From: Candidatus Cloacimonetes bacterium HGW-Cloacimonetes-1
Lineage (GTDB): Bacteria > Cloacimonadota > Cloacimonadia > Cloacimonadales > Cloacimonadaceae
DNA: 48,860 bases
Assembly (NCBI GenBank): GCA_002841975.1
Contig: PHBQ01000010.1
Coordinates: forward strand, 1-48,860
Direction: 5' to 3'
Shown here in pieces: positions 18,086-27,605 of the stretch (position 1 is its first letter; every line of letters begins with the position of its first letter). Position numbers and translations under genes: made by a program. The notes below the pieces were generated by a model, which ran no database searches, was not told where the DNA came from, and saw nothing but the letters and a program-made list of their open reading frames with translations.

Positions 18086-19380
18086 TTTATGATCCCGATG
18101 TTAATTGGAGAGGAAATAGGACGATAACTCTCTTGATTGTTGTTTTCGATCAGCATTCTTTGGATACCTCTGGTGAGGTTCTTGTGTTGACGGAGTCCAT
18201 TTAATGCCCACAGCATACATATCACGGCAGTACATAACAGTGTAGCCTTTACTCCAAATCGACTGGAGAGAGAGCCCACCATCAAACTGCCAAAGGGTGC
18301 TATGGACATATAAGCCATAGTGTACATGCTGAGGACTCTTCCTCGCATCCTGTCATTTATCATGCTTTGCAGCATCGTATTCGTTGATGCCATTTGCAAC
18401 ATCATCCCCAAACCGATAATCAGTAAGAGAAACATGCTAAGGTAAAGGTAGGACGAAAACGAAAAGACAACCAGAGAAATACTTACTACAAAACCTGCGA
18501 TGACCATACGATAACTGAGTCCTTTGATGTTCTGTCTCGAGGCTAGGTAAAGTGCACCTGTTAATGCCCCAACTCCAGCCGTGGACATTAAGAGCCCCAG
18601 GGTTCGAGAGTCTCCATGCAAGACATCTCTGGCAAAGACAGGTAACAGAGTCGCATATGACATCCCAAACAAGGTAAAGATGATGATATTGGATATCAGA
18701 AAACGGATTGGGAAATACGAATATGCATACTTCCAACCCTCCATTACATTGTGTAACGTAGAGTGCTTTGATGGTGGTGATTTGACGTACTTTATCTTTA
18801 TGAACAGCAACATGATAATAACAGGAATGTAAGAAATAGCATTAAATGTAAAACACACTCCTTCACTAAAGCTGATGATCAGGATTCCTGCTATTGATGG
18901 GCCAATCAGTCTGGCTGCATTGAATGCTGCTGAATTCATGGCTATGGCATTGGATAACATACTCTTCTTTTCTATGAGATCGATAACAAATGATTGACGG
19001 ATGGGTGCATCAACGGCTTCAATGATTCCTTGCATCAGGCTAAGTACGATCAATGGCCAGATTACGGTTTTACTAATAAACCCACTCAGAACAAGAGCTG
19101 CCAAAACAGATGTCTGGATCAATGCGGAAATCTGAGTAATCAATATTATCTTATGGCGATTGGTTCGATCCGCGAGATCACCCGCAAAGGGGCTGATAAA
19201 CACCGACGGTATCATGCTGAGAAAACTGATGAGACCCAAGAGAAACACAGAATTGGTAAGCCTGTAAACAAACCATCCCATCGTAGTCCTTTGGATCCAA
19301 GTACCGATCAATGATATACCTTGACCGATAAAGAAAAGGCGGTAGTTTTTTACTTGTAATGCTACAAAGATATTCTTCAA
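18082..19380 (-). CDS. MFS transporter, EntS-like exporter group
   Basis: 432 residues with about 12 hydrophobic segments and a basic central loop, cytoplasmic-membrane located. N-terminal NYRLFFIGQGISLIGTWIQR, the first-loop motif GDLADRTNRHK, and NDRMRGRVLSMYTMAY in the second half are characteristic of the MFS_3 group (EntS-like drug or siderophore exporters). The start is a TTG at 19380 with only a weak AGAAG upstream, 9 bases after hslU. The substrate cannot be told, and no siderophore or antibiotic synthesis gene lies nearby. Confidence 0.87.
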   Translation of the reverse strand: MKNIFVALQVKNYRLFFIGQGISLIGTWIQRTTMGWFVYRLTNSVFLLGLISFLSMIPSVFISPFAGDLADRTNRHKIILITQISALIQTSVLAALVLSGFISKTVIWPLIVLSLMQGIIEAVDAPIRQSFVIDLIEKKSMLSNAIAMNSAAFNAARLIGPSIAGILIISFSEGVCFTFNAISYIPVIIMLLFIKIKYVKSPPSKHSTLHNVMEGWKYAYSYFPIRFLISNIIIFTLFGMSYATLLPVFARDVLHGDSRTLGLLMSTAGVGALTGALYLASRQNIKGLSYRMVIAGFVVSISLVVFSFSSYLYLSMFLLLIIGLGMMLQMASTNTMLQSMINDRMRGRVLSMYTMAYMSIAPFGSLMVGSLSSRFGVKATLLCTAVICMLWALNGLRQHKNLTRGIQRMLIENNNQESYRPISSPINIGIIK

Positions 19381-19389
19381 GGGAATCTT

Positions 19390-20757
19390 CTACAAAATGA
19401 ATCGGGAGAGGTCTTCGCTTTCGATAACAGGAGTAAGGCACTGGATCACTTGCTTCGAAGAAATTGTGACCTTTTTGACCTGTTCATTGGGCATTTCAAA
19501 CAAGTATTCATCCAATAGAGTATTCATAATGGTGTGAAGTCTACGAGCCCCAATGTCTTCCATCTTCTCGTTAGCCAAAGCTGCAAAACGTGCTATTTCT
19601 TTGATGGCTGCTGCCTGAAACTTCAGATCAACTGCTTCAGATTTGAAAAGAGCTGTGTATTGTTTGGTAAGAGCATTCTCCGGCTCCACCAATATCTTTT
19701 CAAAATCGTCTTGAGACAAGCTGTTTAACTCAACTCGAATCGGAAAACGTCCCTGTAATTCAGGAATCATGTCGGATGGTTTTGCCGTATGAAAAGCTCC
19801 TGCAGCTATAAACAGTATGTGTGATGTATCGATAGTACCATATTTGGTAGGGACATTGGAGCCTTCGACGATTGGCAACAAATCTCTTTGCACACCGGAT
19901 CGGGATACATCGATTCCACCATGTTTGTCGGAAGTCGCTATTTTATCTATCTCATCTATAAATATAATTCCATGATTCTCCACGGCATAAGCAGCGTGTT
20001 CGATCACCTTATCCTTGTTTACCAAGCGATCGGCTTCAGATTCGGTAAAATACTCAAGTGCTTCCCCGACTTTCATCTTCTTGATTTTGTCTTTGATGCC
20101 GGGCAACAGATTTGAGAGCATATCATTCATGTTAAAGTCGAGCATTTCAAGGTTCAGGTTTGACATTATCTCTATTTGAGGTGAAGGTTCATGGTCGCTT
20201 TTAAATTCTATTTCTCTTTCATCAAGATCACCTTTCAAGAGTTTTGTCTTCATCTTAGCACGGGTTCTTTGATAGCGTTCATTTTGTGCCGAACTATCTT
20301 CTTCAGTGCTCTTCGATTTACTTTTGGATGATCTGGGAACCAGGATGTCCACAATCCTTTCAATGGCAGTGAGACGTGCTTGTTCCGATACTTCATCCAT
20401 CATCTGAGTTTTGACTTGGTTTACGGAGATACTCATCAGTTCCCGCACCATGGACTCTACGTCACGTCCCACATATCCCACTTCGGTAAATTTGGAAGCT
20501 TCCACTTTGATAAATGGAGCGTTGGCGAGGCGAGAAAGTCTTCTGGCAATTTCTGTTTTTCCCACTCCGGTAGGACCGATCAGGATGATATTGTTGGGCA
20601 AGATCTCGCCTTGCATTTGTCCGCTGATTTGTTGTCTTCTCCACCGGTTGCGGAGAGCAATCGCCACGGCCCGTTTGGCTTGATGTTGGCCGATGATATA
20701 CTTGTCTAATTCTTCTACTATTTTTTGAGGTGTCAATGAGTCCAGGGTTAGCATCAA
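19390..20757 (-). CDS. hslU: ATP-dependent protease ATPase subunit HslU
   Basis: The AAA+ unfoldase of the HslUV (ClpYQ) proteasome-like complex. 455 residues. Walker [10 protein letters not shown] near residue 60, the pore loop GYVGRD near 92, an insertion I-domain (about 110-230, charged and helical), Walker [11 protein letters not shown], and an arginine-finger region GRFPIRVEL. The C-terminus ends DLSRFIL; the last residues dock into HslV in this family. Its ATG overlaps the hslV stop by 4 bases, so the two subunits are translationally coupled. Confidence 0.97.
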   Translation of the reverse strand: MMLTLDSLTPQKIVEELDKYIIGQHQAKRAVAIALRNRWRRQQISGQMQGEILPNNIILIGPTGVGKTEIARRLSRLANAPFIKVEASKFTEVGYVGRDVESMVRELMSISVNQVKTQMMDEVSEQARLTAIERIVDILVPRSSKSKSKSTEEDSSAQNERYQRTRAKMKTKLLKGDLDEREIEFKSDHEPSPQIEIMSNLNLEMLDFNMNDMLSNLLPGIKDKIKKMKVGEALEYFTESEADRLVNKDKVIEHAAYAVENHGIIFIDEIDKIATSDKHGGIDVSRSGVQRDLLPIVEGSNVPTKYGTIDTSHILFIAAGAFHTAKPSDMIPELQGRFPIRVELNSLSQDDFEKILVEPENALTKQYTALFKSEAVDLKFQAAAIKEIARFAALANEKMEDIGARRLHTIMNTLLDEYLFEMPNEQVKKVTISSKQVIQCLTPVIESEDLSRFIL

Positions 20758-21287
20758 ACTTCCTCTACTATGAAATTGTGATTTGTATAAATACAGATAT
20801 CAGCCGCTACATGAATAGCCTCTTGCACAATTTCACGATTACTGAGCTTGCTATGTTTGACCAAAGAGCGAGCAGCAGCCAGGGCATAGTTTCCACCGGA
20901 TCCGATGGCAGCAATACCATCATCTGGCTCCAATACATCACCTACACCACTGATCAGGATAATACCGGTTTTATCTCCGGCAATGAGCATGGCTTCCAGT
21001 CTGCGTAGGAATTTATCTGATCTCCAGTCTTTTGCCAGTTCTACAGCGGCCTTTTTCAAATTCCCTTTGTTTGCCTTGAGGCGCTCTTCAAACTTTTCAA
21101 AGAGTGAGATTGCGTCAGAGGTTGCGCCGGCAAAACCGATAACGACTTTATCTTCGTACAGTCTACGTATTTTGATGGCTGTTGCCTTGATGACCGCATC
21201 ACCGAGGGTTACTTGACCATCTCCGCAGATAGCGGTATGACCGTTACGGTGAATTCCGATAATTGTAGTCCCGTGAAATGTCATCAT
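20754..21287 (-). CDS. hslV: ATP-dependent protease peptidase subunit HslV
   Basis: Threonine peptidase of the HslUV complex, forming a double ring with HslU caps. 177 residues. A short prosequence MMTFHG precedes [11 protein letters not shown]; cleavage would free Thr1. Asp17 (GDGQ) and Lys33 of the mature numbering, both used in catalysis, are present, so it should be active. The ATG at 21287 overlaps the ftsH stop by 4 bases; a second ATG directly follows at 21284 and either could be used. Glycine-rich [15 protein letters not shown] is also conserved. Confidence 0.97.
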   Translation of the reverse strand: MMTFHGTTIIGIHRNGHTAICGDGQVTLGDAVIKATAIKIRRLYEDKVVIGFAGATSDAISLFEKFEERLKANKGNLKKAAVELAKDWRSDKFLRRLEAMLIAGDKTGIILISGVGDVLEPDDGIAAIGSGGNYALAAARSLVKHSKLSNREIVQEAIHVAADICIYTNHNFIVEEV

Positions 21288-23575
21288 ACATCACTTCCGT
21301 CTTCAGGTTTGGTCGCTGTGACATCATCAGCTTCGCTGGCAGCGTCACTTTCGTCATCGGCTACGATCTCTTTAGCATTGATGTTCTCTGAACTTTCAGC
21401 ACCAAATTCAATACGGAGTTCCTGAGCTTTGTTGTACTTTTCCTGGACGATGCTCAATTTGTCACCGCCCACTTGCGAAAGGATGATATCGAATATTTCT
21501 ATGGCACCCAGAGTTTCCTTCTCGAAGAGTTCCTGAGCCAGTATGTCTAGTAATGCTCGGTGTTCTTTGAGGATATCGATAGCCGTTTGATGCGCTTCCA
21601 TAATGATACTGCGTATCTCTGTATCGATCAACTGGGATGTCTCGTTACTATGAATATCTTTGGTTCCAATATCCTTACCAAGGAATACCTCGCCCTGTTC
21701 TTTTCCCAGAGTCATAGGTCCGATCTTTTCACTCATACCCCAGTTACATACCATTTTCTGGGCAATATCGGAGCAACGTTCGATGTCATTACCTGCACCG
21801 GTAGTCAGTTCGTCAAATACAATCTCTTCTGCTGCACGACCACCCATTAAGGAAACTAATACTTGCTTCAGGTAGGTACGGGAATATCCCATTTTATCGG
21901 TCAGTAAATAGTGAGTAGCTCCACCTGTAAAGCCACGCGGTATAATAGACACTTTATGTACAGGCTCGGTCTTGTCTTGGAAAACAGAGGTCAAAACATG
22001 CCCGATTTCATGATAAGCTGTAAGGCGTTTGTCTTCTTCAGGAATGACTCTGCTTTTCTTTTCTTTTCCCAAAATCAGCTTGTCTTTAGCTTCTTCAAAA
22101 TCTCTCATCTCGATGTGTTTTTTATTTTTGCTGGCTGCAATCAATGCTGCCTCATTCACTATATTCGCAAGATCGGCACCACTAAATCCGGGAGTCCCGC
22201 GAGCGATGATTTCAAAGCTGATGTCCGGTCCAAGTGGAACTCTGGAAGCATGAACTCTCAAGATCTCGGTACGACCTTTGATATCCGGAAGATCAACAGT
22301 TACTTGCCGATCAAATCTTCCCGGGCGCAGCAATGCAGGGTCCAAGATATCCGGTCTGTTTGTCGCCGCAATTATTATCACAGCTTCATTTGGTTCAAAT
22401 CCATCCATTTCTACCAATAACTGGTTCAGGGTTTGTTCACGCTCGTCATGACCACCCCCCAATCCGGTGCCACGATGCCGTCCCACAGCATCAATTTCAT
22501 CGATAAAGGTAATACAGGGTGAGCTTTTTTTTGCTTGAGCAAACAAATCACGTACCCTGGCAGCACCCACACCCACAAACATTTCCACAAAGTCGGAGCC
22601 ACTAATGGAAAAGAATGGTACTCCGGCTTCACCGGAAACTGCTTTTGCAAGTAAGGTTTTACCGGTTCCGGGACGACCAACTAAGAGTACGCCACGGGGA
22701 ATCCTGCCACCTAATCTTTGGAATTTACCCGGGTCCTTGAGGAATTCCACGATTTCTTGCAGTTCCTCTTTGGCTTCATCCACACCCGCAACATCTTTAA
22801 ATGTAATCTTTGTTTTACTGCCTTCATGCAGCTTGGCGCGACTTTTCCCAAAACTGAATGCCTTGGAATTCTGAGAATTCATCCCACGCATAAAGAACAT
22901 CCAAAAACCGATCAATAAGATAAATGGAAATACATACGAAAGTATGCTTAACCATTTTGAAGGCTTGATAGAGCTGACTTTGATTCCGCTACTGACCAGT
23001 CGCTCTACTAAACGGGGATCATCAAAAGGCACTATCGTTACATAGTCTTTCCCCGTGGAGTCGGTATAATAGATATCACGCTGGGCAAAATCAACGCTTT
23101 TTATCTGATTTGCAGATACCCTGGCGATGAAATTGGTATAACTCTCTTTAATCACTTGTTGACGTGATGAGTTCCAAGAATGATACATCACAAATAAGAG
23201 CATTAGCAGAATAAACAGATAAGTCATGGAATAATTGCTCTTCACTTTGATCGCACCACTGGCATCAGTCTTGACGGTTTTGCCAAAGTTAGGTTGCGTT
23301 CCCTGCTTTTTCTTTACCAAGTAAACCCGAATCATACTAATCGTAGTGATGAGGATAATGGCAATGATAAACCAACCCAAGTACGTTTTTACTGTCGTTA
23401 ATACACCAGCATCAACGACTTTGTCAAGGGCTACCGGCTGAGTTGCTTTGACTGCAACAACGCTATCACTCATCGTACCTAGAGTCTTGCTGCTGTCAAT
23501 ATCGACTGGCAATGATAGTAACATGCTAATGCCGATTAGCATGGCTATAATACTGATTATCTTTGATTTATTCAT
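21284..23575 (-). CDS. ftsH: Membrane AAA+ zinc protease FtsH with N-terminal extension
   Basis: Membrane-bound hexameric protease that degrades misfolded membrane and short-lived proteins. 763 residues against about 610-650 usual. Walker A GRPGTGKT at 300-307, Walker [10 protein letters not shown] near 356, pore and second region of homology ([19 protein letters not shown]), zinc site HEIGH at 522-526 and GNDIERCSD later. The canonical two transmembrane helices are at 117-132 and 208-228. Ahead of them sit a signal-like helix (5-22), a 40-residue linker and another helix (64-87), which is unusual. The C-terminus is an acidic low-complexity tail. The ATG overlaps the hpt stop by 4 bases, which supports this long start. 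Confidence 0.96.
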   Translation of the reverse strand: MNKSKIISIIAMLIGISMLLSLPVDIDSSKTLGTMSDSVVAVKATQPVALDKVVDAGVLTTVKTYLGWFIIAIILITTISMIRVYLVKKKQGTQPNFGKTVKTDASGAIKVKSNYSMTYLFILLMLLFVMYHSWNSSRQQVIKESYTNFIARVSANQIKSVDFAQRDIYYTDSTGKDYVTIVPFDDPRLVERLVSSGIKVSSIKPSKWLSILSYVFPFILLIGFWMFFMRGMNSQNSKAFSFGKSRAKLHEGSKTKITFKDVAGVDEAKEELQEIVEFLKDPGKFQRLGGRIPRGVLLVGRPGTGKTLLAKAVSGEAGVPFFSISGSDFVEMFVGVGAARVRDLFAQAKKSSPCITFIDEIDAVGRHRGTGLGGGHDEREQTLNQLLVEMDGFEPNEAVIIIAATNRPDILDPALLRPGRFDRQVTVDLPDIKGRTEILRVHASRVPLGPDISFEIIARGTPGFSGADLANIVNEAALIAASKNKKHIEMRDFEEAKDKLILGKEKKSRVIPEEDKRLTAYHEIGHVLTSVFQDKTEPVHKVSIIPRGFTGGATHYLLTDKMGYSRTYLKQVLVSLMGGRAAEEIVFDELTTGAGNDIERCSDIAQKMVCNWGMSEKIGPMTLGKEQGEVFLGKDIGTKDIHSNETSQLIDTEIRSIIMEAHQTAIDILKEHRALLDILAQELFEKETLGAIEIFDIILSQVGGDKLSIVQEKYNKAQELRIEFGAESSENINAKEIVADDESDAASEADDVTATKPEDGSDV

Positions 23576-24117
23576 GAATACATTTCTTCCTTTAGGATCC
23601 CGATATATGGTAGGTTTCGATAAAACTCGTTGAAATCCAAGCCATAGCCCACTACAAATTCATTTCCTATATTGAACCCAACATAATCGATCTCCACCTC
23701 AATTTTATGAGCTTGAGGTTTGTCCAACAACACACATATTTTTACAGAATTGGGTTGGTGCTTTGTGATGTAGTCTTTGATATATTGTAAAGACAGGCCG
23801 GAATCCACTATGTCTTCCACGATGATCACATCTCTGCCGCAGATATCGACGTCGATATCCTTGCGGATCTTTACTACTCCGCTACTGGTAGTACCGCTTC
23901 CATAGCTGGAGATAGCCATAAAATCTACTTCCACGGGGATAGTAATGCTCCGCAAAAGATCTGCCATAAACACAAATCCTCCCTTTAAAATCCCGATGAG
24001 TACCGGCTTTCTGGTGCCATATTCATTGGTAATGGCGAGGCCGAGTTCACGGATTCGTGCCTGTATCTTATATTCGTCGTATAAAACTGCTGAAATATCA
24101 CAATTCATGGTATTCAT
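23572..24117 (-). CDS. hpt: Hypoxanthine phosphoribosyltransferase
   Basis: Salvages hypoxanthine and guanine with PRPP to IMP and GMP. The PRPP loop VIIVEDIVDSGLSL and the PPi loop ILKGGFVFMADLL are clear, as is VDFMAISSYG for the flexible flap. I place the start at the ATG at 24117, giving 181 residues, the usual size, because GGAGG lies five bases upstream. A longer reading from 24204 would add 29 non-homologous residues and overlap tilS by 70 bases. The tilS-hpt-ftsH order is common in many bacteria. It overlaps ftsH by 4 bases. Confidence 0.95.
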   Translation of the reverse strand: MNTMNCDISAVLYDEYKIQARIRELGLAITNEYGTRKPVLIGILKGGFVFMADLLRSITIPVEVDFMAISSYGSGTTSSGVVKIRKDIDVDICGRDVIIVEDIVDSGLSLQYIKDYITKHQPNSVKICVLLDKPQAHKIEVEIDYVGFNIGNEFVVGYGLDFNEFYRNLPYIGILKEEMYS

Positions 24118-24134
24118 TCTTTCCTCCAAGGGCT

Positions 24135-25559
24135 CTATTTTCTGCTTGCTGCACGGTTTCTGCCCAAATGAACAGGTTCTGCTGTTATCTGTAAATAGTG
24201 ACAAGTTTCCTCATCACATTTGACGCGTTCGTCCAGACGATGTCCCACTATCCAGATGATCTGGGAACTGTCTTCAAGTATAGGTATCTTATCCCTTTCG
24301 AATTTAGGAACTTTTTCGTCAATAAAAAACTCTTTCAGTTTCTTATCGTGCCCCAGTCCCAAGGGTGAAAAACGGTCTCCAGCTTGTCTCGAACGTATTG
24401 TTAGAGGCATAGATAGCTTGTCGTAATCGATAATCACGCTGAACTTGCCACCTTCAGTCATTGCTGACTTTGTTACTACTTTCAGATGTTTGAAAGTAAA
24501 TCTGAATCCCATGTGCACTGCTCTGGAGCGATCATCTTCGATTACAACGACTTCGCTATTTTCAGAAGCCTCATCGGCACGTTCTTTGGAAAAGCTCAAT
24601 TCATTGTATTGCTTTTTCACAAAGACTCCGTGCTGAAGCATAGAGTACTTTGATCCACTGCTTCCACAGAGTGATATCAGTTCGTGGTATGAATGCATAT
24701 AAAAATCACTGTCCAGTTTTGAGATAGTGCTATAGATCTGTTTAAAGCAATAGAAGCGCTCTATCTCACATAACTTCATTAGTCCCGTTATTGAGATAGT
24801 GATCATTTCTGGGCTATGCTCCAGAGTGATCTTCTTCAGCTTTTTGCTGCAACTAGATTTCAATAGAGTCTCTGCGTGGCGAAAAATCTCTGCCTGAGTA
24901 GATAACTTCTCTACCAGAAGCGGATTGTAGTTTTCTTCCAAAGACGGGATCAATTCGTTGCGGATTTTATTGCGTTTGAAATTGTTCAGTTTGTTACTGC
25001 TATCCTCTTGCCAAGAAATATGCTGTGTTCTCAAAATCTCCAGGAGTTCACTTTTGTCAAAGCACAACAGGGGATGGATGATGCTCCCGGATTGAGGCTT
25101 GATTCCTGCCATGCCATTGATCCCGGTTCCCCGGAATAAATTCATCAAAACAGTTTCTGCTTGGTCGTTCTTATGATGAGCCATGGCAACTTTGTCAAAT
25201 CTATACATTTTCAAGATTTGGCTAAAGACCTCTTGTCTTTTCAGTCTCGCTTGATTTTCCAGATCACGGTGATCTTTGAATTCTGCTCTACGGACGATGA
25301 GTGGGATATTGTTTTGGAGGCAAATCTGTTTGCAATAGTTTTCATCATCCAGGGATTCTGTGCCTCGCAATTGATGATTGATATGTACGGCTAAGATGGA
25401 TATTGTAAACTTAGATCTTAGTCTGGAAAGTAGATACAATAATGCCGTGGAATCAGCACCACCCGAAAATCCCACCAATATCTTATCGCCACGCGAGATC
25501 AAATCTTCTTTGGATACATAGGTCTCAAATCTTTTGAAATATCCAGCAATTTCTGCCAT
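24135..25559 (-). CDS. tilS: tRNA(Ile)-lysidine synthase
   Basis: Attaches lysine to C34 of the CAU-anticodon tRNA(Ile), switching its reading from AUG to AUA. The ATG at 25559 is preferred, with AGGAG five bases upstream, giving 474 residues; a start at 25694 would add 45 residues of spacer sequence. The ATP-pyrophosphatase motif SGGADS is at 32-37, followed by the family segment AHHKNDQAETVLMNLFRG. The C-terminal domain has RSRQAGDRFSPLG and KKLKEFFID. It opens the long leftward unit; a TTGACA at 25619-25624 on the minus strand may be its -35 box. Confidence 0.96.
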   Translation of the reverse strand: MAEIAGYFKRFETYVSKEDLISRGDKILVGFSGGADSTALLYLLSRLRSKFTISILAVHINHQLRGTESLDDENYCKQICLQNNIPLIVRRAEFKDHRDLENQARLKRQEVFSQILKMYRFDKVAMAHHKNDQAETVLMNLFRGTGINGMAGIKPQSGSIIHPLLCFDKSELLEILRTQHISWQEDSSNKLNNFKRNKIRNELIPSLEENYNPLLVEKLSTQAEIFRHAETLLKSSCSKKLKKITLEHSPEMITISITGLMKLCEIERFYCFKQIYSTISKLDSDFYMHSYHELISLCGSSGSKYSMLQHGVFVKKQYNELSFSKERADEASENSEVVVIEDDRSRAVHMGFRFTFKHLKVVTKSAMTEGGKFSVIIDYDKLSMPLTIRSRQAGDRFSPLGLGHDKKLKEFFIDEKVPKFERDKIPILEDSSQIIWIVGHRLDERVKCDEETCHYLQITAEPVHLGRNRAASRK

Positions 25560-25666
25560 AGTCACTCCTGTCCAAATTAACAGATAGAAAAACGTACACT
25601 TATCGATATGCCTCAGTTTGTCAATCTCAAAATGCCGGAGTGATTGTGAATAGTCAAAATCCGTAG

Positions 25667-25688
25667 GGGCAGACCTATGTGTCTGCCC
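25667..25688 (+). repeat. Hairpin module GGGCAGAC/GTCTGCCC
   Basis: A perfect 8-pair stem with a 6-base loop, entered by CGTAG as in the 29-base module but with a different stem. No T run follows on either strand, so it is not called a terminator. Confidence 0.7.
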
Positions 25689-25786
25689 TTCCAAAACGTA
25701 TTTACGCTACTACGCAGACTTTGAGTTCATGAGATTAACGTGGTTAATGGATAAGTGCTTAGAGCTCCATAAGGCATCTGTGCTAC

Positions 25787-25815
25787 CGTAGCCGGAGGAT
25801 GCCGATCCTCCGCAA
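25787..25815 (+). repeat. Dispersed 29-base hairpin repeat, copy B
   Basis: Identical to 9795-9823. The flanks beyond the 29 bases are not similar, so the mobile or copied unit is short. Confidence 0.88.
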
Positions 25816-25915
25816 AAGGAGATAAATACGAGCTTCAGCAAGCTCCGCAACCACGCAGCTGACATCTGCATCTAAATATATTGAACAACACGAGCGGGAT
25901 CCACAAAGACGGATG

Positions 25916-25933
25916 GGGCAAAGTCCGAACTGT
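25916..25933 (+). repeat. 18-base module shared with 3420-3437
   Basis: 17 of 18 bases match (GGGCAAAGTCCGAA.TGT), followed in both by a looser match (ATAAT...GCA). Confidence 0.6.
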
Positions 25934-25957
25934 CCCTGATAATCTCTGCACTTGGAT

Positions 25958-25977
25958 GGCAGATCTTCGTATCTGCC
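25958..25977 (+). repeat. Hairpin module GGCAGAT/ATCTGCC
   Basis: A perfect 7-pair stem with loop CTTCGT. The start ATGGCAGATCTT also appears at 9781 just before the 29-base module copy A, there without the right arm. Confidence 0.65.
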
Positions 25978-26062
25978 TGATCCAGCATTTCCCTCTCCCA
26001 TAAAGGACGAGGGGAGTTTGCTCGCGTACTCCGAACTCAGATGAGTGGACTCCCGTTCCTTG

Positions 26063-26105
26063 AATCCGAGGTGATCCCCTCGTGATTCCCTTGTGAAGGC
26101 CTTGT
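26063..26105 (+). repeat. Dispersed 43-base repeat, copy B
   Basis: 41 of 43 bases match 9646-9688 in the same orientation. Here it lies after the 29-base hairpin module, whereas in the other spacer it lies before it, so the modules have been shuffled. Confidence 0.85.
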
Positions 26106-26318
26106 GAATACGAGAGAATTTTAAGGAAAGCATCACGCCAACATGACAGGAGAAAATATGATGGATCTCAGTCCTAATAGTGATATGATCATAAATGTTA
26201 CTCTTTCTAACGGAATAGTTCTCTTAGTCGCTACTGTTATCAATTGTCAGAACGGCCTTATCAGTTATCTTGTATATCAGTTAACCTATAGACTTGATAT
26301 ACAAATAATCGAAAATTA

Positions 26319-26348
26319 TTGACATATCCGGCCGATGGGGAATTTGGA
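26319..26348 (+). promoter_or_regulatory. Candidate promoter of panD-panC
   Basis: TTGACA at 26319-26324, 18 bases, then TTTGGA at 26343-26348, 28 bases before the panD ATG. Fits the shared layout. Inference only. Confidence 0.45.
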
Positions 26349-26376
26349 ACCATAATAGTTTCGCTGGAGGAACAAA

Positions 26377-26727
26377 ATGCTCAGACAGATTCTTCTGTCC
26401 AAGTTACATCGGGCCACTGTGACAGAATGTGACATCAACTACAATGGTAGTATCAGTATAGATGAAGATCTCCTTGACCTTTGCGGTATTAAGGAATTTG
26501 AACGGGTCGATGTTTTTAACATAAATAACGGTGCTCGCTTTTCCACTTATGTGATACTGGGAAAAAGAGGTAGCGGAGAAATCGGTATCAATGGTGCCGC
26601 AGCTCGTTTAGCTCAACCCGGAGACAAAGTCATAATCGTCAATTTTGGTATGTTTGGAGACAATGAAATAGCAAACCACAAACCCAATATTGTCGTTCTG
26701 GACGATCAAAACAAAGTATTGAAATAA
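26377..26727 (+). CDS. panD: Aspartate 1-decarboxylase
   Basis: Makes beta-alanine from aspartate for pantothenate. It is a pyruvoyl enzyme made by self-cleavage of a proenzyme. The 116 residues carry the Gly24-Ser25 cleavage site (YNGSISID), where Ser25 becomes the pyruvoyl group. Lys9, Tyr22, Arg54 and Tyr58 match the active-site positions of the E. coli enzyme, and GEIGINGAAARLA is conserved. GGAGG lies 7 bases before the ATG. The stop shares a base with the panC start (TAATG), so its product and the next enzyme are coupled. Confidence 0.97.
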   Translation: MLRQILLSKLHRATVTECDINYNGSISIDEDLLDLCGIKEFERVDVFNINNGARFSTYVILGKRGSGEIGINGAAARLAQPGDKVIIVNFGMFGDNEIANHKPNIVVLDDQNKVLK

Positions 26728-27566
26728 TGCAGATAATTCGCACTGCAGCAGAGATGCAGGAGATATCAGCCCACTGGCAACCAACTATTAAGGTAGGATT
26801 CATCCCCACCATGGGTTATTTGCACGCAGGTCATTTGTCTTTGATCTCCAGGGCAAAAGAAGAATGTGACGTTGTTATTGTTTCAATCTTTGTAAATCCT
26901 GCCCAATTTGGTGCCAATGAAGATCTGGGTAACTATCCCAGAGACCTGGATCGAGATTTATCTTTGATGGGGCCTTTGAACGTCGATTACGTCTTCTTCC
27001 CGACGGGGGAAATGATGTATCCTGCGGGATATAAAACATGGATCGAAGTTAAAGGCATTTCCGATATTCTATGCGGTGCCAGTCGTCCCGGGCATTTCAT
27101 CGGAGTTGCTACAGTCGTGCTCAAATTGGTCAATATCGTCCGTCCCACACTTATGTATATGGGGGAGAAGGATTACCAACAAGTTGCAGTCCTGGAAACC
27201 ATGCTGCGAGATTTGAACGTTCCGACCACCATAGTTCGCTGCCCGATAGTACGTGAAGAAGATGGTTTGGCAATGAGTTCCAGAAACAAATATCTGGATA
27301 GCGACCAAAGAGTCCAAGCTCTGTGCTTGGCAAATGCTATCCGCTTGGCGCAAAAACAGTTTCTGGCCGGGAATCACGATCCCCAAAGCCTGATCGAACT
27401 AATGTCAGATCTGATCATAGGGGAAAATGGTAGCATAGACTACATCCGTTTTGTAGATCCGATAGACTTGGCGGATGTCCAATCTATCAAGTCAGATACG
27501 CGGATCATTTTAGCAGTGTATATCGGCAAAACCAGATTAATAGACAACTCGGCAGTATTGGCTTGA
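26727..27566 (+). CDS. panC: Pantothenate synthetase
   Basis: Joins pantoate and beta-alanine using ATP. 279 residues, the usual length. PTMGYLHAGH at 27-36 holds the HIGH-type nucleotide motif, GEKDYQQ is the phosphate-binding region, and AMSSRNKYL near 187 corresponds to the KMSKS-like loop. Start and stop overlap with panD by one base. Only panD and panC are here; the pantoate-making genes panB and panE are not in the window, but coaD, a later CoA step, is 5 kb downstream. Confidence 0.97.
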   Translation: MQIIRTAAEMQEISAHWQPTIKVGFIPTMGYLHAGHLSLISRAKEECDVVIVSIFVNPAQFGANEDLGNYPRDLDRDLSLMGPLNVDYVFFPTGEMMYPAGYKTWIEVKGISDILCGASRPGHFIGVATVVLKLVNIVRPTLMYMGEKDYQQVAVLETMLRDLNVPTTIVRCPIVREEDGLAMSSRNKYLDSDQRVQALCLANAIRLAQKQFLAGNHDPQSLIELMSDLIIGENGSIDYIRFVDPIDLADVQSIKSDTRIILAVYIGKTRLIDNSAVLA

Positions 27567-27592
27567 CAAACTGCTATTCTCAAATAAATTGG
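27563..27592 (+). promoter_or_regulatory. Candidate promoter of tRNA-Leu and tig-clpPX
   Basis: TTGACA at 27563-27568, 18 bases, then AATTGG at 27587-27592, 13 bases before the tRNA. Transcription would then start very close to the tRNA 5' end. The TTGACA overlaps the last codons of panC. Confidence 0.5.
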
Positions 27593-27605
27593 CTTAAATT
27601 TATAC

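Larger units (their letters stand above)
25560..26376. other. 817-base divergent spacer with repeat modules, no supported gene
   Basis: Lies between tilS (leftward) and panD (rightward). No open frame looks real; the frame at 25783-26136 on the minus strand crosses three repeat modules. It holds the hairpin GGGCAGAC-CTATGT-GTCTGCCC (25667-25688), the 29-base module 25787-25815, the module 25916-25933 shared with 3420-3437, the hairpin GGCAGAT-CTTCGT-ATCTGCC (25958-25977) and the 43-base module 26063-26105. From 26106 to 26310 I see nothing. A candidate panD promoter begins at 26319. Confidence 0.7.

Noticed and set aside
24118-24204. Longer hpt start at 24204
   Set aside because: Adds 29 residues that overlap tilS and leaves the GGAGG at 24122-24126 unused.
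25667-25688. Rho-independent terminator
   Set aside because: Strong stem but no T run on either strand and no gene ending beside it; treated as a repeat hairpin.
25560-25694. Longer tilS start at 25694
   Set aside because: Extra residues have no homology; AGGAG before ATG 25559 fits better.
25783-26136. 117-codon open frame, minus strand
   Set aside because: Runs across four repeat modules in a divergent spacer; no motif and no good ribosome binding site.
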